64,000 nt of DNA from Eremothecium cymbalariae DBVPG#7215 (lineage: Eukaryota; Ascomycota; Saccharomycetes; Saccharomycetales; Saccharomycetaceae), in NCBI RefSeq assembly GCF_000235365.1, contig NC_016452.1, positions 606,001-670,000 of the forward strand, written 5' to 3'. The notes beneath the pieces are model-generated. The model worked only from the letters and a program-made list of their open reading frames with translations. It did no database searches and was not told the origin of the DNA. This document shows, piece after piece, positions 40,221-50,031 of this stretch. A program made the position numbers and the translations under genes. The stretch's first letter is position 1. Every line of letters begins with the position of its first letter.

Positions 40221-41048
40221 ATGTTTCCTCGTTGTTTGAAACTTGTCACAGTTAGGAGGGGGCTAAATTTTACATCAGTGAGATGTGCTGCGAATAATAG
40301 CCCATCGTCCACTACCAAGCTTTCTAAAGAACAAATGAAGAAGAAAGAGTTGCGTGCATTACTCCAAAAGAGGGCTGCTGCTAAGAAGTCGCCGTTTGAG
40401 CATCCTCTTTATATGCCAGTTCAGCAGGCCTTTCGGTTTTTACGTGCTGCAGAGGTGGGGCAACCTCCCTCGCAGCAAACTATTTCTTTGACGACGGTTG
40501 TGGTAAGTGACAAAGGTGCACCATTATTAAGTGGAAATATCCTCTTCCCTAACCCTCTCAGAGATGTTAAAGTGGCTGTGTTTACCAACAACAAGGAACA
40601 AGAAGAAGTAGCACGTGAGCAGTTCAAATGTCACCTGGTTGGTGGAACGGAATTAATTGAAGCGATTAAAAACGGTGATACTCCGATTGACTTCGATAAG
40701 GCATTGGCTACTCCAGATGTGGTAGCGCAACTAACATCACAATTGGCCTCAGTATTGGGTCCCCGTCGTTTGCTACCGGCGGTCAAAAAAGGTACAGTGT
40801 CGGAGAACATAGCTAACTTGATCCGTGAAAACATGTTTACTGTTCCCTTCAGGCAGCGTGGGCCTTTTCTCAGCGTAGCTGTTGGTAAATGTGATTTCTC
40901 TGATAAGCAATTGCTTCAAAACATAGTTGCTGTTCAAAAAGCATTTAAACAAGCCTTAGCTGATCAACAGGGTAAAAAGTCCAGCATATTGGGTAAGACA
41001 ACCGTAACTAGCACACATGGCCCGGGTATTGTTATTGATTTTAGATAA
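40221..41048 (+). CDS. MRPL1: MRPL1, mitochondrial large-subunit ribosomal protein uL1m
   Basis: Component of the L1 stalk of the mitochondrial ribosome. The ATG at 40221 gives 275 residues (285 in S. cerevisiae). A basic, acid-free N-terminus (MFPRCLKLVTVRRGLNFTSVR) fits a mitochondrial presequence, and a Lys-rich linker follows. The L1 fold is recognised by the AVFTNN strand, the LLPAVKKGTVSENIANLI segment that corresponds to the bacterial LGPRGLMPNPK region, and the C-terminal FLSVAVGKCDFSDKQLLQNI. Order TMA64-MRPL1-YDR115W is conserved with chromosome IV. Confidence 0.94.
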   Translation: MFPRCLKLVTVRRGLNFTSVRCAANNSPSSTTKLSKEQMKKKELRALLQKRAAAKKSPFEHPLYMPVQQAFRFLRAAEVGQPPSQQTISLTTVVVSDKGAPLLSGNILFPNPLRDVKVAVFTNNKEQEEVAREQFKCHLVGGTELIEAIKNGDTPIDFDKALATPDVVAQLTSQLASVLGPRRLLPAVKKGTVSENIANLIRENMFTVPFRQRGPFLSVAVGKCDFSDKQLLQNIVAVQKAFKQALADQQGKKSSILGKTTVTSTHGPGIVIDFR

Positions 41049-41271
41049 TCTGTATCCTAAATAACAAATCACTTGAACTTTAAGATGTATATATAAGCCG
41101 TGTAAATAGTTTCGATGGGTCATCTAACCAAAAATAAAATAAAAAATTCATTAAATTAAACTAGTTTTTCCTTGATGCAATCAAATAATAGCGTTAGAAT
41201 TATTTACAAGTGCTATAAAGCAAGCTGCTTTATCCCCATATGGATAAACATACACATGAGTAGTTGCGACA

Positions 41272-41601
41272 TCAATAAGTCAGGTACCATCTACCCTTTT
41301 CTTTCCTCCTCTTGAGGATCTTCTGCCCAGTCTTACTTCTTGCTCTTGCCAAAAAACCAACTCTCCTCTTACGTTTCAGAGTACTTGGCTGAAATGTATT
41401 TCCCCTACTTTTCCACCTCCTTTGATTCAAACCGAAAACTAAGGATATCACTGATGGCCTCTGAAAAGTCGATACTGACGTATTTGCTGCGCTAGTAGCG
41501 AGTGGTTGGACTAGAGATTTCATTGGGGAAAACGACGACACCAACGTCACCAGAGACCTTCTAGGAAACCATTGGAGTAAGCTTCTGCTTTTATATAACA
41601 T
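41272..41601 (-). CDS. Mitochondrial ribosomal protein bL34m (YDR115W)
   Basis: A 109-residue protein (105 in S. cerevisiae). After a basic presequence-like N-terminus ([17 protein letters not shown]) the C-terminal ~45 residues are the L34 signature: [20 protein letters not shown], then a glycine and [15 protein letters not shown]34 sits in the core of the large subunit near the exit tunnel. It is convergent with MRPL1, as in S. cerevisiae. Confidence 0.95.
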   Translation of the reverse strand: MLYKSRSLLQWFPRRSLVTLVSSFSPMKSLVQPLATSAANTSVSTFQRPSVISLVFGLNQRRWKSRGNTFQPSTLKRKRRVGFLARARSKTGQKILKRRKEKGRWYLTY

Positions 41602-41848
41602 CCCAGATATAATATGAAGCGCAGTAAGCTAGAAATATCTCGAACACTGCCAAATACAGCTTATTTTGGGAGAATCTAATTGCAATATTGACTAACTTCA
41701 CTAAGTCCAATGCCAAATTCCAAAAAGACGAATTTTTCAAGAGAAAAAAAAAATTCAGAACTCACCACACCCATACATTCCATACATATCCCATAACATA
41801 TGTAATGTGTTATTGACCTCCAATTAGTTAAGTCAATAGGTAAACCTT

Positions 41849-41858
41849 CCCCCCCCCC
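41849..41858. repeat. C10 homopolymer
   Basis: Ten consecutive cytosines ~30 bp beyond the GEP5 stop codon, in otherwise AT-rich DNA. Confidence 0.8.
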
Positions 41859-41889
41859 TCCATCTATATTTCCATAGAGCAACCATATG

Positions 41890-42759
41890 TCATAACATCC
41901 TGCACAGGGAACTTACCTCGAATTGATTTGTCTTCGGGTCCATTGTATACGCGCCGTTGCAGGACCATTTATATAGCCTCCCCATACTTCTGTCACACTC
42001 TTTAATTATAGAGTGTAATAACGACTCTACTTCCCTAGATAGAGGAGGAAAATCGTGAAGCAGTGTTTTTAAAGTAGCCTTGGATCGCTTCCTGAAAAGA
42101 TTGTCTATACGTACATCTGGCATATCCTCTCCCAAAGGGCTCATGCCTACCTCTACAATTGGTATAGGTAGGTTTTTGTGGCCACAAAGAGTGGGTCTGC
42201 TTTTAACAAATAGGTAGTGCGAGAATATAAGCTTCAAAAGTGCGATTCGTTCCGTCTCACCCAATGTATTCTTGTCCTTCTCATGCCGCAAATACTGCAA
42301 CTGCTGCGTGAATGGCTCGCCAAAGATGGAATCCAACGAAAACTTGGGTTCGCGATCTCGTAACCACAAGTGCCTGTCATACCTCATGATGTCCAGTACC
42401 TTGGCATTGTTCCTGCTCCATAAATACCTAGCCGAATCCTTGTATGGCCGCTCACCAGAAAGCAAACAACTATGCCTCTCATACGGCCAGAACAATTGCA
42501 ACTCCTTCAAATAACGCTCAAATTGTCTGACATGCTCAGCTTTGGGGTTTAATATACGAAAATAAACATCAAATATTACCCTTCTCAAGTAAGACACCTC
42601 CCCGCTCAGCAAATACCTATTTATAGGTTCAATTACATCAACCCTTTTAAACTCACCTTTTCCAACCGAACCTACATTATCTGCAATAACCTTCTTCGTA
42701 TGAGCATGTAGCGGCAGCCTGGAAACAATCTCCAAAACCTTCCTATTCATCCCACCCAT
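41890..42759 (-). CDS. GEP5: GEP5/RRG5-like mitochondrial genome-maintenance protein
   Basis: Called by position (between the YDR115W/PDS1 genes and in the chromosome XII series SUL2-GEP5-XDJ1) and matching length, 289 versus 293 residues. In S. cerevisiae Gep5 is a mitochondrial protein needed for mtDNA maintenance and genetically linked to prohibitins; its biochemical role is unknown. The sequence is basic with no membrane span, and has SRLPLHAHTKKVI near the N-terminus, SGEVSYLRRVIFDVYFRILN and ELQLFWPYERHSCLLSGERP. The ATG at 42759 is used; Met4 is an alternative. A C10 tract lies just past its stop codon. Confidence 0.7.
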   Translation of the reverse strand: MGGMNRKVLEIVSRLPLHAHTKKVIADNVGSVGKGEFKRVDVIEPINRYLLSGEVSYLRRVIFDVYFRILNPKAEHVRQFERYLKELQLFWPYERHSCLLSGERPYKDSARYLWSRNNAKVLDIMRYDRHLWLRDREPKFSLDSIFGEPFTQQLQYLRHEKDKNTLGETERIALLKLIFSHYLFVKSRPTLCGHKNLPIPIVEVGMSPLGEDMPDVRIDNLFRKRSKATLKTLLHDFPPLSREVESLLHSIIKECDRSMGRLYKWSCNGAYTMDPKTNQFEVSSLCRML

Positions 42760-43253
42760 TATCCACCTGTTCTAAATACTCCACAGGCAACTAAACTTTG
42801 CTTAAACAACGCCTTCCCAACATCGGCAGAATGTAATACTTCCATAATTATACTTATTAGACGCGCCTTGCTCATTTTACAAATCTCCATACAAATAAAC
42901 GGCCATTTTATCACAAAGAAAAGAAAAACTGCAACCATTGCACAGCATTCATCCCCATGCACTACATACTACTCTTGCTGACCCCGAATCGTTATATAAC
43001 TGCATTAGCTACATCATACAACTAAATATATATACACATTCTAACCCAAACACCGCACTGAATCTGCGCTGGTCTTTCTCACTTAACAGCTTTTATTACA
43101 TCAAAAACGAAAAACGAATATTACGAAAAAACAAAAATATAAACAACACAGAAGTCTACACAAGTTAATAGTGAGGTTTAAAGCAGGTTGTATTACCCAG
43201 ATATAAGTGATATATCAGCTGTGGAGGTAGGTGTGGTTATAGGTTCGATTGAG
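42760..43253. promoter_or_regulatory. Divergent GEP5 / PDS1 intergenic region
   Basis: A 494-bp divergent promoter. ACGCGC at 42861-42866 is a five-of-six match to the MluI cell-cycle box ACGCGT, ~390 bp before the PDS1 ATG; a single imperfect copy is weak evidence. The PDS1-proximal 150 bp are A-rich. No gene seen. Confidence 0.4.
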
Positions 43254-44189
43254 ATGAAGAAACACGAGGATAAGGAGAATATACCAACGGGTTCTGAGCC
43301 CTCGGGGTCAATAGTTCCAAGAACACCGATGCATCAATTAAAAAGATCTACTTCTAACGTGCACCTTAAAAACAATAGTAGGTTGCCGTTAGCGTCTAAA
43401 GATAGGAATCGGTCCCAAAGTGGGTTTAATTTAAAGCAGCAATTGGTGCAGGGACATGTCGGCGGTGGGGTTATGGTAGGTCAGAATAAGTCGAAGAGGC
43501 CCGCGTCAAATAGTTTTGTGAAGAATATGCCAGATAGCAAGCTTAAGAAGTATGGCAGCGTTTTAGGGGTAAATTATCCGCATTTGACGAAAACGAAATC
43601 ACTTGTGCTGAAGGATGCCAGTGATGGTTCCCAGGATAATGGTGAAGAATCTGATGATTATGATGATGAGGAAGGTAATCCACTTGCTGCAAAACTGCGG
43701 AGTAGGCTTACCTCAGGAGTGGAAGATGAGAATGAGGATGATGGGAGTAGTGGCTTGTTACTTGGCGGTGGGCTAAAAAAACTTATAAAACTGCATGAAT
43801 CAGATAATCAAGACACTGAAGAGGTGCCTCAAATCGAGACGGCGCCTGAGAAAGTTCCTGAACTTGAACATATTCCAAATGGTTACGAACAGTTTGAAGA
43901 TGAAGAAATTGTTAAGTTAGCTACATATACATCCCCATTTCTAAGGTTCGCCGATAGAGAAGAAGATGACAGCGACAGCACTGAGGGGGAAAGACTACTC
44001 ATCCCACTAGATTTTGGTGGCATTGACGAATCTCCATCCAAAAAACAGGAATTAATGGCTACACAAGAAAATATTATTGCAAATAAAACTATTGTCGATG
44101 AATTGGGAACACAAGCAGATGAGATCCAATTTAGTTTTGACATTGGGAAGGGTTTAAGTTCTAATGAATTGCAATCTTTGTTGGACTAA
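43254..44189 (+). CDS. PDS1: PDS1, securin
   Basis: Inhibitor and chaperone of separase Esp1; APC/C-Cdc20 destroys it to start anaphase. The ATG at 43254 gives 311 residues (373 in S. cerevisiae). A KEN box is at 7-9 (EDKENIP), and a destruction box RLPLASKD starts at 43, very close to the S. cerevisiae version. A TP site (PRTPMH) near 22-27 may be a Cdk target. The middle is basic then acidic and disordered. The C-terminal third, with FLRFADREE and LLIPLDFGGIDESP, is the expected separase-binding part. APC4, part of its ligase, is encoded 5 kb away. Confidence 0.93.
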   Translation: MKKHEDKENIPTGSEPSGSIVPRTPMHQLKRSTSNVHLKNNSRLPLASKDRNRSQSGFNLKQQLVQGHVGGGVMVGQNKSKRPASNSFVKNMPDSKLKKYGSVLGVNYPHLTKTKSLVLKDASDGSQDNGEESDDYDDEEGNPLAAKLRSRLTSGVEDENEDDGSSGLLLGGGLKKLIKLHESDNQDTEEVPQIETAPEKVPELEHIPNGYEQFEDEEIVKLATYTSPFLRFADREEDDSDSTEGERLLIPLDFGGIDESPSKKQELMATQENIIANKTIVDELGTQADEIQFSFDIGKGLSSNELQSLLD

Positions 44190-44449
44190 AAGAAAGAGTA
44201 ATTATGATATACATATTTAGGCACAGCAATATGTACAATATACTTAACAAAAGATCGAAAAAAGAGTATCGAATATTCAAGAAGTGGAGACTGATAGAGT
44301 GATGTACAATTAATTGCCTTAAAATCTATATACAAGTTTTTACAGAAAGATATAGCATGTGCGACAAAAATATTTCAAAGCTAATCTTCCATATATATTT
44401 GGAGGAGCGGGGACCACAAAAAGGATGAAATTTTAAGTAATTAGAAAGT

Positions 44450-45754
44450 TCACTGTACAGGGCATTCTGATGCAGTGTTGCGCTCACCATACTGCTGGTT
44501 TGAACGTTGCTGCCCTTCTTGGGCTAAGTAATCTGGTAGTCTACTGCTGTCTTGTATCACGTAATATGAGTTTATGTCCTCTGTGTTTGCAGGATCGTCT
44601 CCATCGCCTTGGTGGGAATTACTGCTGTTTTTTAGGCCTGGAAGAATGTGTTTAATTGCCTCCAATTCTGATTTCTCATTAAGCCAATTGTCTTTAGGGA
44701 ATTCAATATTCACTTTAACATAAAGATCTCCAAACCGAGAACCGTTATTGATCGGCCAGCCCTCGTTAGTGAACTTCAGGTAATTTCCTGGACGCAGAAC
44801 CTTCCCACTGGGGATTGTGATGCGTAACAATCTATCGTCAAACGTTCTTGCAACTAATCTTGTGAACCCTGTCAATGCCTCAGCAAGCGATATAGTGATC
44901 GAACAATGCAAATCAGTCCCCTTGCGCTCCAGTTCTGCGTCAGGATCAGTAATCTCATCTATCTCAAACACCAGATCACCTGTCTCCTTCCCAGCTTCCA
45001 TATCAGCCTGACCATCTATCCTTATTGTATCAGCATGACGATGACCACGTGGAACGTATAGAGTAAGGATTGAGTTCTCCACAATAACGCATTTGCCATG
45101 GCATTTTTTACAGTTGTCACTAGGATCTCTCGAAACCACAGTTCCCTTCCCATCACATTCATCACAGGGAACACGTTCTCTGCTAATAAATCCAGGACTA
45201 ATACGACTTACTCGTTCTTTAAAGCCCCTTCCATCACATATTCCACACTTCATCGGCATGCAATGGGCTGCCCTCTTGCGCAACCCCAATCCTTCACATT
45301 TAGAACAGAGCACATTACGCTTCAATTTAAACTGAAACGTCTTCCCCAGATACAACTGCTTGGTAGACAACTTCAGAGGAACGACAAAGTCCTTAGTCTT
45401 CTGAGAAGTCTTCTGCTCCGCGTCCTCATACTGACCATACCGGCCTGCACCATACCTAAAGAAGTTCATGAAATCCTCATTCCCGCGCTTATAGTCATCA
45501 TCAAAATCACCAAATGGAAAAGATCCCTCATCAAAACGCCCATAATGATCGTATTCAGACCGTTTCTGTTCATCTGAAAGTATGTCATACGCCGCAGATA
45601 TCTCTTTGAACTTGGCCTCTGATTCGGCTCGTTGAGATTCATCACTTATCTTATCAGGATGGTACATAAGAGCTAAATTTCTATACGCCCGTTTCACCTC
45701 CTGCTCCGTAGCATTCGACTTAATCCCTAGAACCGAGTAAAGGTCTTTTCCCAT
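44450..45754 (-). CDS. XDJ1: XDJ1, class I J-domain co-chaperone
   Basis: DnaJ-type partner of Hsp70; in S. cerevisiae Xdj1 helps deliver precursors to mitochondria. The 434-residue protein (459 in S. cerevisiae) has a J domain (~3-70) with HPD at 32-34, a short Gly/Phe region (~72-105), and a four-repeat zinc domain (~150-222: [32 protein letters not shown]). Two substrate-binding beta domains follow to ~380. The last four residues, CPVQ, have the form of a CaaX prenylation box. It is divergent from ALT1, and heat-shock-like elements lie in the shared promoter. Confidence 0.94.
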   Translation of the reverse strand: MGKDLYSVLGIKSNATEQEVKRAYRNLALMYHPDKISDESQRAESEAKFKEISAAYDILSDEQKRSEYDHYGRFDEGSFPFGDFDDDYKRGNEDFMNFFRYGAGRYGQYEDAEQKTSQKTKDFVVPLKLSTKQLYLGKTFQFKLKRNVLCSKCEGLGLRKRAAHCMPMKCGICDGRGFKERVSRISPGFISRERVPCDECDGKGTVVSRDPSDNCKKCHGKCVIVENSILTLYVPRGHRHADTIRIDGQADMEAGKETGDLVFEIDEITDPDAELERKGTDLHCSITISLAEALTGFTRLVARTFDDRLLRITIPSGKVLRPGNYLKFTNEGWPINNGSRFGDLYVKVNIEFPKDNWLNEKSELEAIKHILPGLKNSSNSHQGDGDDPANTEDINSYYVIQDSSRLPDYLAQEGQQRSNQQYGERNTASECPVQ

Positions 45755-46208
45755 CGCTCACAACCTATCCCAATATCTTGTCTATCCCCTCCAATGGAGA
45801 TATGTAAGGCTACAACGTCTTTTCTCTTTTTAGACTTGGTGTGCATGGAAGTTGAAGACCGATCGCTCAAAATTTTTGAATATCGAGTTGCTAATATTTC
45901 ACAACGAATTTATTAGCAACATAAAAAAATGATATCTCCACCCTTAGAAACTGGTTTTAAATAATTACTTATCTCATTCAGCTATCGTTATAATTCATTA
46001 TTGCTAGCTTATATAACTCTACAACATCAGGTTTTCGGCCATCGTTCTCGAACAATAGAATTTGGGAAAGAAGTTTCTCGAGCACTAATAGTCTGAAAAC
46101 CTCACAGCACTAAATTTTTTATTGTTAGCAGGCTACGGCGATTTTTTTTTGCAATTTGGGCTCGAAGACAGGAATATATAGTTCTCACAGTTACTTCTGG
46201 TTTTCAAG
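45755..46208. promoter_or_regulatory. Divergent XDJ1 / ALT1 promoter with heat-shock elements
   Basis: A 454-bp divergent promoter. GAAgtTTCtcGAG at 46070-46082 is two perfect and one near-perfect Hsf1 units with exact spacing, and TTCtcGAA at 46045-46052 is a second pair. They lie ~290-330 bp before XDJ1 and ~130-160 bp before ALT1. Confidence 0.55.
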
Positions 46209-47813
46209 ATGATGGCTATATTGAGATCTGCAGCTACTGTGGAAAACATGCTGATCAAGAATAGTGGGCTCCAAGCCACTATGGATGTGCTGCACGGTCT
46301 TCCACATGCTACTATGGGTTTGCGTAGTATTTCTAGTGGTACAAGCAGAATCAGGTTTGAGCCGGGAGACCCATTAAAGCTCGAAGATTTGAATTCGAAC
46401 GTCCTGGAAGCTAAATATGCGGTACGTGGGAAGATTCCTGCTCGAGCAATGGAGTTAGAACGGCAGTTGAGCAGGGATCCAGATTCTTTGCCTTTCAAGA
46501 AGATTATCTATGCTAACATAGGTAATCCACAGCAATTGGGACAGAAGCCGCTCAGTTTTTCTAGAGAGGTGTTGTCATTACTGGAGTCTCCAAATCTGTT
46601 GCAGATGCCAATGGAGGTTTTGAATCTTATTTATAAGCCGGATGCTGTCAGGCGTGCGAAAAGAATGATGCGTGACTTGCAGACGTCGATTGGAGCGTAT
46701 TCTCATTCACAGGGCGTGCTAGGTTTTAGAAAGACAGTTGCTGAATATCTTAGCTCTCGAGATGGTGAACCTGCTTCCGCTGAAGACATTTTCTTAACGA
46801 CAGGTGCTTCCAATGGGGCATCGTTGATGATTGAACTTCTTTGTAAAGGACAGGAATCCGGGGTTTTGATCCCAATCCCGCAGTATCCACTGTATACTGC
46901 CACGATTACACTTAATAACACAGTTGCTCTTCCATATTATTTAGATGAAGAATCAGGCTGGTCTCTAAACATTGATGATCTTGAACGTATCATTATTGAG
47001 TCTATTGAGAAGGGCGTTAAACCGGCATGTTTAGTTGTAATAAACCCAGGAAACCCCACGGGTGCAATTCTTCCTGTAGAGTCTATGGAACGTATATTTG
47101 TCATTGCTGCAAAATATTCCATAGTTGTCATTGCAGATGAGGTTTATCAGGAGAATGTGTTTGAAGGTCTAAAATTTTACTCTATGAAGAAAGTGCTGAG
47201 ATCTTTACAAAGAAGATATAAGGAATTGTTTTCTAATGTTCAGTTGGTATCGTTACACTCTACTTCAAAGGGGTTATCGGGAGAATGTGGCCAGAGGGGC
47301 GGTTATATGGAGCTGGTTGGTTTCAGTGACGATATTCGCGAGGTTATATTGAAGATGGCCAGCATTCAGCTGTGTTCTCCTGTGGGAGGACAGGCGCTGG
47401 TGGATTTGATGTTGTCACGTCCAAAGCCTGGTGATGAATCATACGAAAGAGATCTTAGCGAGAGATCTTCTATCCGAAACGCATTACAAGAACGCTCAAA
47501 GTCATTGTGGGAAACATTTAACAACCTGGAAGGAGTTGAATGCCGGAAACCTCAAGGTTCTATGTACCTGTTTCCAAGGTTAGTGCTCCCACAGAAAGCT
47601 ATCAAGGCTGCTGAAAGTTTAGATATGCAACCTGATGAGTTTTATTGTACTGAATTACTGAATAGTACAGGTATATGCACTGTCCCTGGTTCAGGGTTTG
47701 GGCAAGCTCCTGACACCTGCCATTTGAGGACGACGTTTTTGTGCCCTGGGACTGAATGGATCGAGTCTTGGGAACTTTTCCATAAGAGTTTCTATGATAA
47801 GTACAGGGATTGA
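46209..47813 (+). CDS. ALT1: ALT1/ALT2, alanine transaminase
   Basis: PLP enzyme converting alanine and 2-oxoglutarate to pyruvate and glutamate. Length is 534 (592 in S. cerevisiae Alt1, 507 in Alt2). The first ~45 residues are acid-poor with several Met, Ser and Arg residues (LPHATMGLRSISSGTSRIRF) and fit a mitochondrial presequence. The fold-type I core starts near 70. Family motifs include IYANIGNPQQLGQKPLSF, NPGNPTGAIL and ADEVYQENVF, and the PLP lysine is Lys354 in STSKGLSGECGQRGGY. It is the single pre-duplication gene for the ALT1 (XII) and ALT2 (IV) pair, and it sits between XDJ1 and FOB1/GAA1. Confidence 0.95.
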   Translation: MMAILRSAATVENMLIKNSGLQATMDVLHGLPHATMGLRSISSGTSRIRFEPGDPLKLEDLNSNVLEAKYAVRGKIPARAMELERQLSRDPDSLPFKKIIYANIGNPQQLGQKPLSFSREVLSLLESPNLLQMPMEVLNLIYKPDAVRRAKRMMRDLQTSIGAYSHSQGVLGFRKTVAEYLSSRDGEPASAEDIFLTTGASNGASLMIELLCKGQESGVLIPIPQYPLYTATITLNNTVALPYYLDEESGWSLNIDDLERIIIESIEKGVKPACLVVINPGNPTGAILPVESMERIFVIAAKYSIVVIADEVYQENVFEGLKFYSMKKVLRSLQRRYKELFSNVQLVSLHSTSKGLSGECGQRGGYMELVGFSDDIREVILKMASIQLCSPVGGQALVDLMLSRPKPGDESYERDLSERSSIRNALQERSKSLWETFNNLEGVECRKPQGSMYLFPRLVLPQKAIKAAESLDMQPDEFYCTELLNSTGICTVPGSGFGQAPDTCHLRTTFLCPGTEWIESWELFHKSFYDKYRD

Positions 47814-48029
47814 AAATTTCAATTAGGTGTTTAAACCGATCTAATGAAGGGAAGCAATCATTTTGTTTAGCTGATCATCATTATCACTTTATTTAAGTAA
47901 GAAAAATTATATATTTATTATGATTATTTTAAAGGCATGCCTTCACTATCTATTAAAAATGAGGTCGACTCCCTCTAATAATAAGGGTCATTGTTCCAAA
48001 CGGTCAGAATAAGAGGAGGCCATTCCCTT

Positions 48030-49619
48030 TCATAGCTCAATTGAAACGTCCGCGTATTTCGATCGCTGTGATATTGAGGTATTTCTAAAGTACGGACTGC
48101 TGGGTTCTGGAATTTCAGATAAATCTTGAAAGTCTTGATTTCCTGCCTGAGACAACGGTGACGATAGTTCCATCTTCCCTTTATCAGTCACCTTTTCTTT
48201 ATTGATTTTCTTTTTAGATCCGTTCTTTCTAATGCTACTTTTTTCACTTGGCAATACTCTCTTAGAAGGGATTGAACTATTATTATTTGGCTCTAATAAG
48301 TTATCCGCTATATTGTTTGAAGATTTCATTGATTCCTTCGAAGGTGATTCTGTTACAGGAACATTATCATTTTCTGGGCCATGCTCATCTTCATCAACGA
48401 CAAATGCACTGTTGTCATCCTCTAGATATATCATACCGCCTGCCTCTCTGAATTGGACCACATGATGAGCGTACAACTCGTCTATGATTTTCCTCTGTTT
48501 TAATTTAAATTTGTGAGCAATATTAGATATTTCGTTGCAAAGTAAATCACTAGGAATACCTCTGACTCTATCAGAATAGTTTTGGTTCACGCGGGTGAGG
48601 ACCAATCTTAGACACATATTCCATTCTTTAATGCATTGTTCCTTATGTTCAGCAAATAGATTCTTTATCCTAGTGACACCATTTCTCTGAAAATCTGTTC
48701 CACTATTTAAACCTAAACCAATTTTCAATTTATATTTCCTAGCAATATATTCACACACGTCAAACATGTCTTGTCTGTCAAGAGTCGCGGTCTCTAAGAA
48801 AATTGGTAATCTGATCATGGAGCATAATAGTTGAGTCAAAGCAGGAACTAGATCTCGAAAAGTTATTCCCTCTAAAGGTAACATCCACACAAACCTCGAA
48901 TGATAATCTCTGCAATAGAGAACATGGCTATATTTATCTTCAATTTTCTCGTTTCCATCATCGTCAAATGGAGCAAATATTTCTACATGGCAGCGCTCCA
49001 GCGGCATAACTTTATCGTATACGTTATAATGTTTGTATCGTAAAAATCTTTTCATATTTCGATCAGTATTGCAGTGAGAACAATACAATGTCACCAAATT
49101 TGTGAAATCACGGGTCACATTGGCGTATAAATTCTTTAAATGTTGATGAATCTTGCGCCAAGGGAGATGCCCGTTGATTAGATGTGCAGCCATAATCACA
49201 TCAAAAACTAGGTCCGGCTCAATCACTGGCAGATCTTCCCTTTTATGATCCACAACATTACCTTGTAGAATAGAATATCGACGCTTTAAAAGTACAAATT
49301 TATTCTCAACTGTACCAGCCGTCACTTTGTCACAACATTCTAACAGTGTTTGTGTTGAAAGTGTATTACTGCTAATCAACTCGTATATGTCTTGAGTCAA
49401 CTGTCCTTTCACCGTATTTATCAGCTTTATTAATTCGTTACGGCCCGTATCAAGCCAGTCGTGGTCTAATTCTGGAGCCAATTGATAGACATTCAAATCA
49501 AAACGAGGTACCTTGAATCCTTCTTCTGTAATTTTTTGAAAAACAAAGAACGATTCTGAACCATCACTGCCAACTTGTGCATCATAGGGATTCAGCAGCA
49601 TTTCATCACTCTTACTCAT
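48030..49619 (-). CDS. FOB1: FOB1, rDNA replication fork-block protein (integrase-derived)
   Basis: Nucleolar DNA-binding protein that stalls forks at the rDNA barrier and drives rDNA recombination. The ATG at 49619 gives 529 residues (566 in S. cerevisiae). It has an integrase-type zinc domain with His146-x4-His151-x28-Cys180-x2-Cys183, followed by an RNase H-like integrase core (~205-325): VEIFAPF, CRDYHSRFVWMLPL, LPIFLETATLDRQDMF, QRNGVTRI. By my alignment the catalytic triad positions are Glu213, Asp281 and Arg317, so nuclease activity should be lost. The C-terminus is basic and Ser-rich. Position matches YDR110W. Confidence 0.93.
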   Translation of the reverse strand: MSKSDEMLLNPYDAQVGSDGSESFFVFQKITEEGFKVPRFDLNVYQLAPELDHDWLDTGRNELIKLINTVKGQLTQDIYELISSNTLSTQTLLECCDKVTAGTVENKFVLLKRRYSILQGNVVDHKREDLPVIEPDLVFDVIMAAHLINGHLPWRKIHQHLKNLYANVTRDFTNLVTLYCSHCNTDRNMKRFLRYKHYNVYDKVMPLERCHVEIFAPFDDDGNEKIEDKYSHVLYCRDYHSRFVWMLPLEGITFRDLVPALTQLLCSMIRLPIFLETATLDRQDMFDVCEYIARKYKLKIGLGLNSGTDFQRNGVTRIKNLFAEHKEQCIKEWNMCLRLVLTRVNQNYSDRVRGIPSDLLCNEISNIAHKFKLKQRKIIDELYAHHVVQFREAGGMIYLEDDNSAFVVDEDEHGPENDNVPVTESPSKESMKSSNNIADNLLEPNNNSSIPSKRVLPSEKSSIRKNGSKKKINKEKVTDKGKMELSSPLSQAGNQDFQDLSEIPEPSSPYFRNTSISQRSKYADVSIEL

Positions 49620-50031
49620 AGAAAACAGCAATTAGAGATCCAGTACTATATCGCAGTAAAATGGACGGCGGATACCTGATATACGTTTCATAAATTAACC
49701 TAATATTTATTCAAGATTAAACGTTTCGTAATGTGTCTATTTTTCATGAAACGAAAATGTAGATTTTTAAAGTACATCACGTGCATTTTAATAAGTACAA
49801 TGATCAGGCAGTCCAAATGGAATTGCAAACATGATATTATATAAAATAGGAAACCTAGGTAGTGTTTATGGGAAGCTATATTTTAATTTGATATTGTTAA
49901 AACATATTTTTTGTGTCCCAATAAAGCCCATTCTTAATCCTATTCGTCTTTTAATAATTTATACTATTATAAATTGTGACCATCGGTTTCATGAAACATG
50001 CCAATTAACAACGACGAGATTGGTTAATCAG
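49620..50031. promoter_or_regulatory. FOB1 upstream region
   Basis: A 412-bp gap between FOB1 and the GAA1 stop, both minus strand. CACGTG lies at 49778-49783 in the context ATCACGTGC, ~160 bp before the FOB1 ATG, a possible Cbf1 or other bHLH site. Otherwise AT-rich; no gene seen. Confidence 0.4.
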
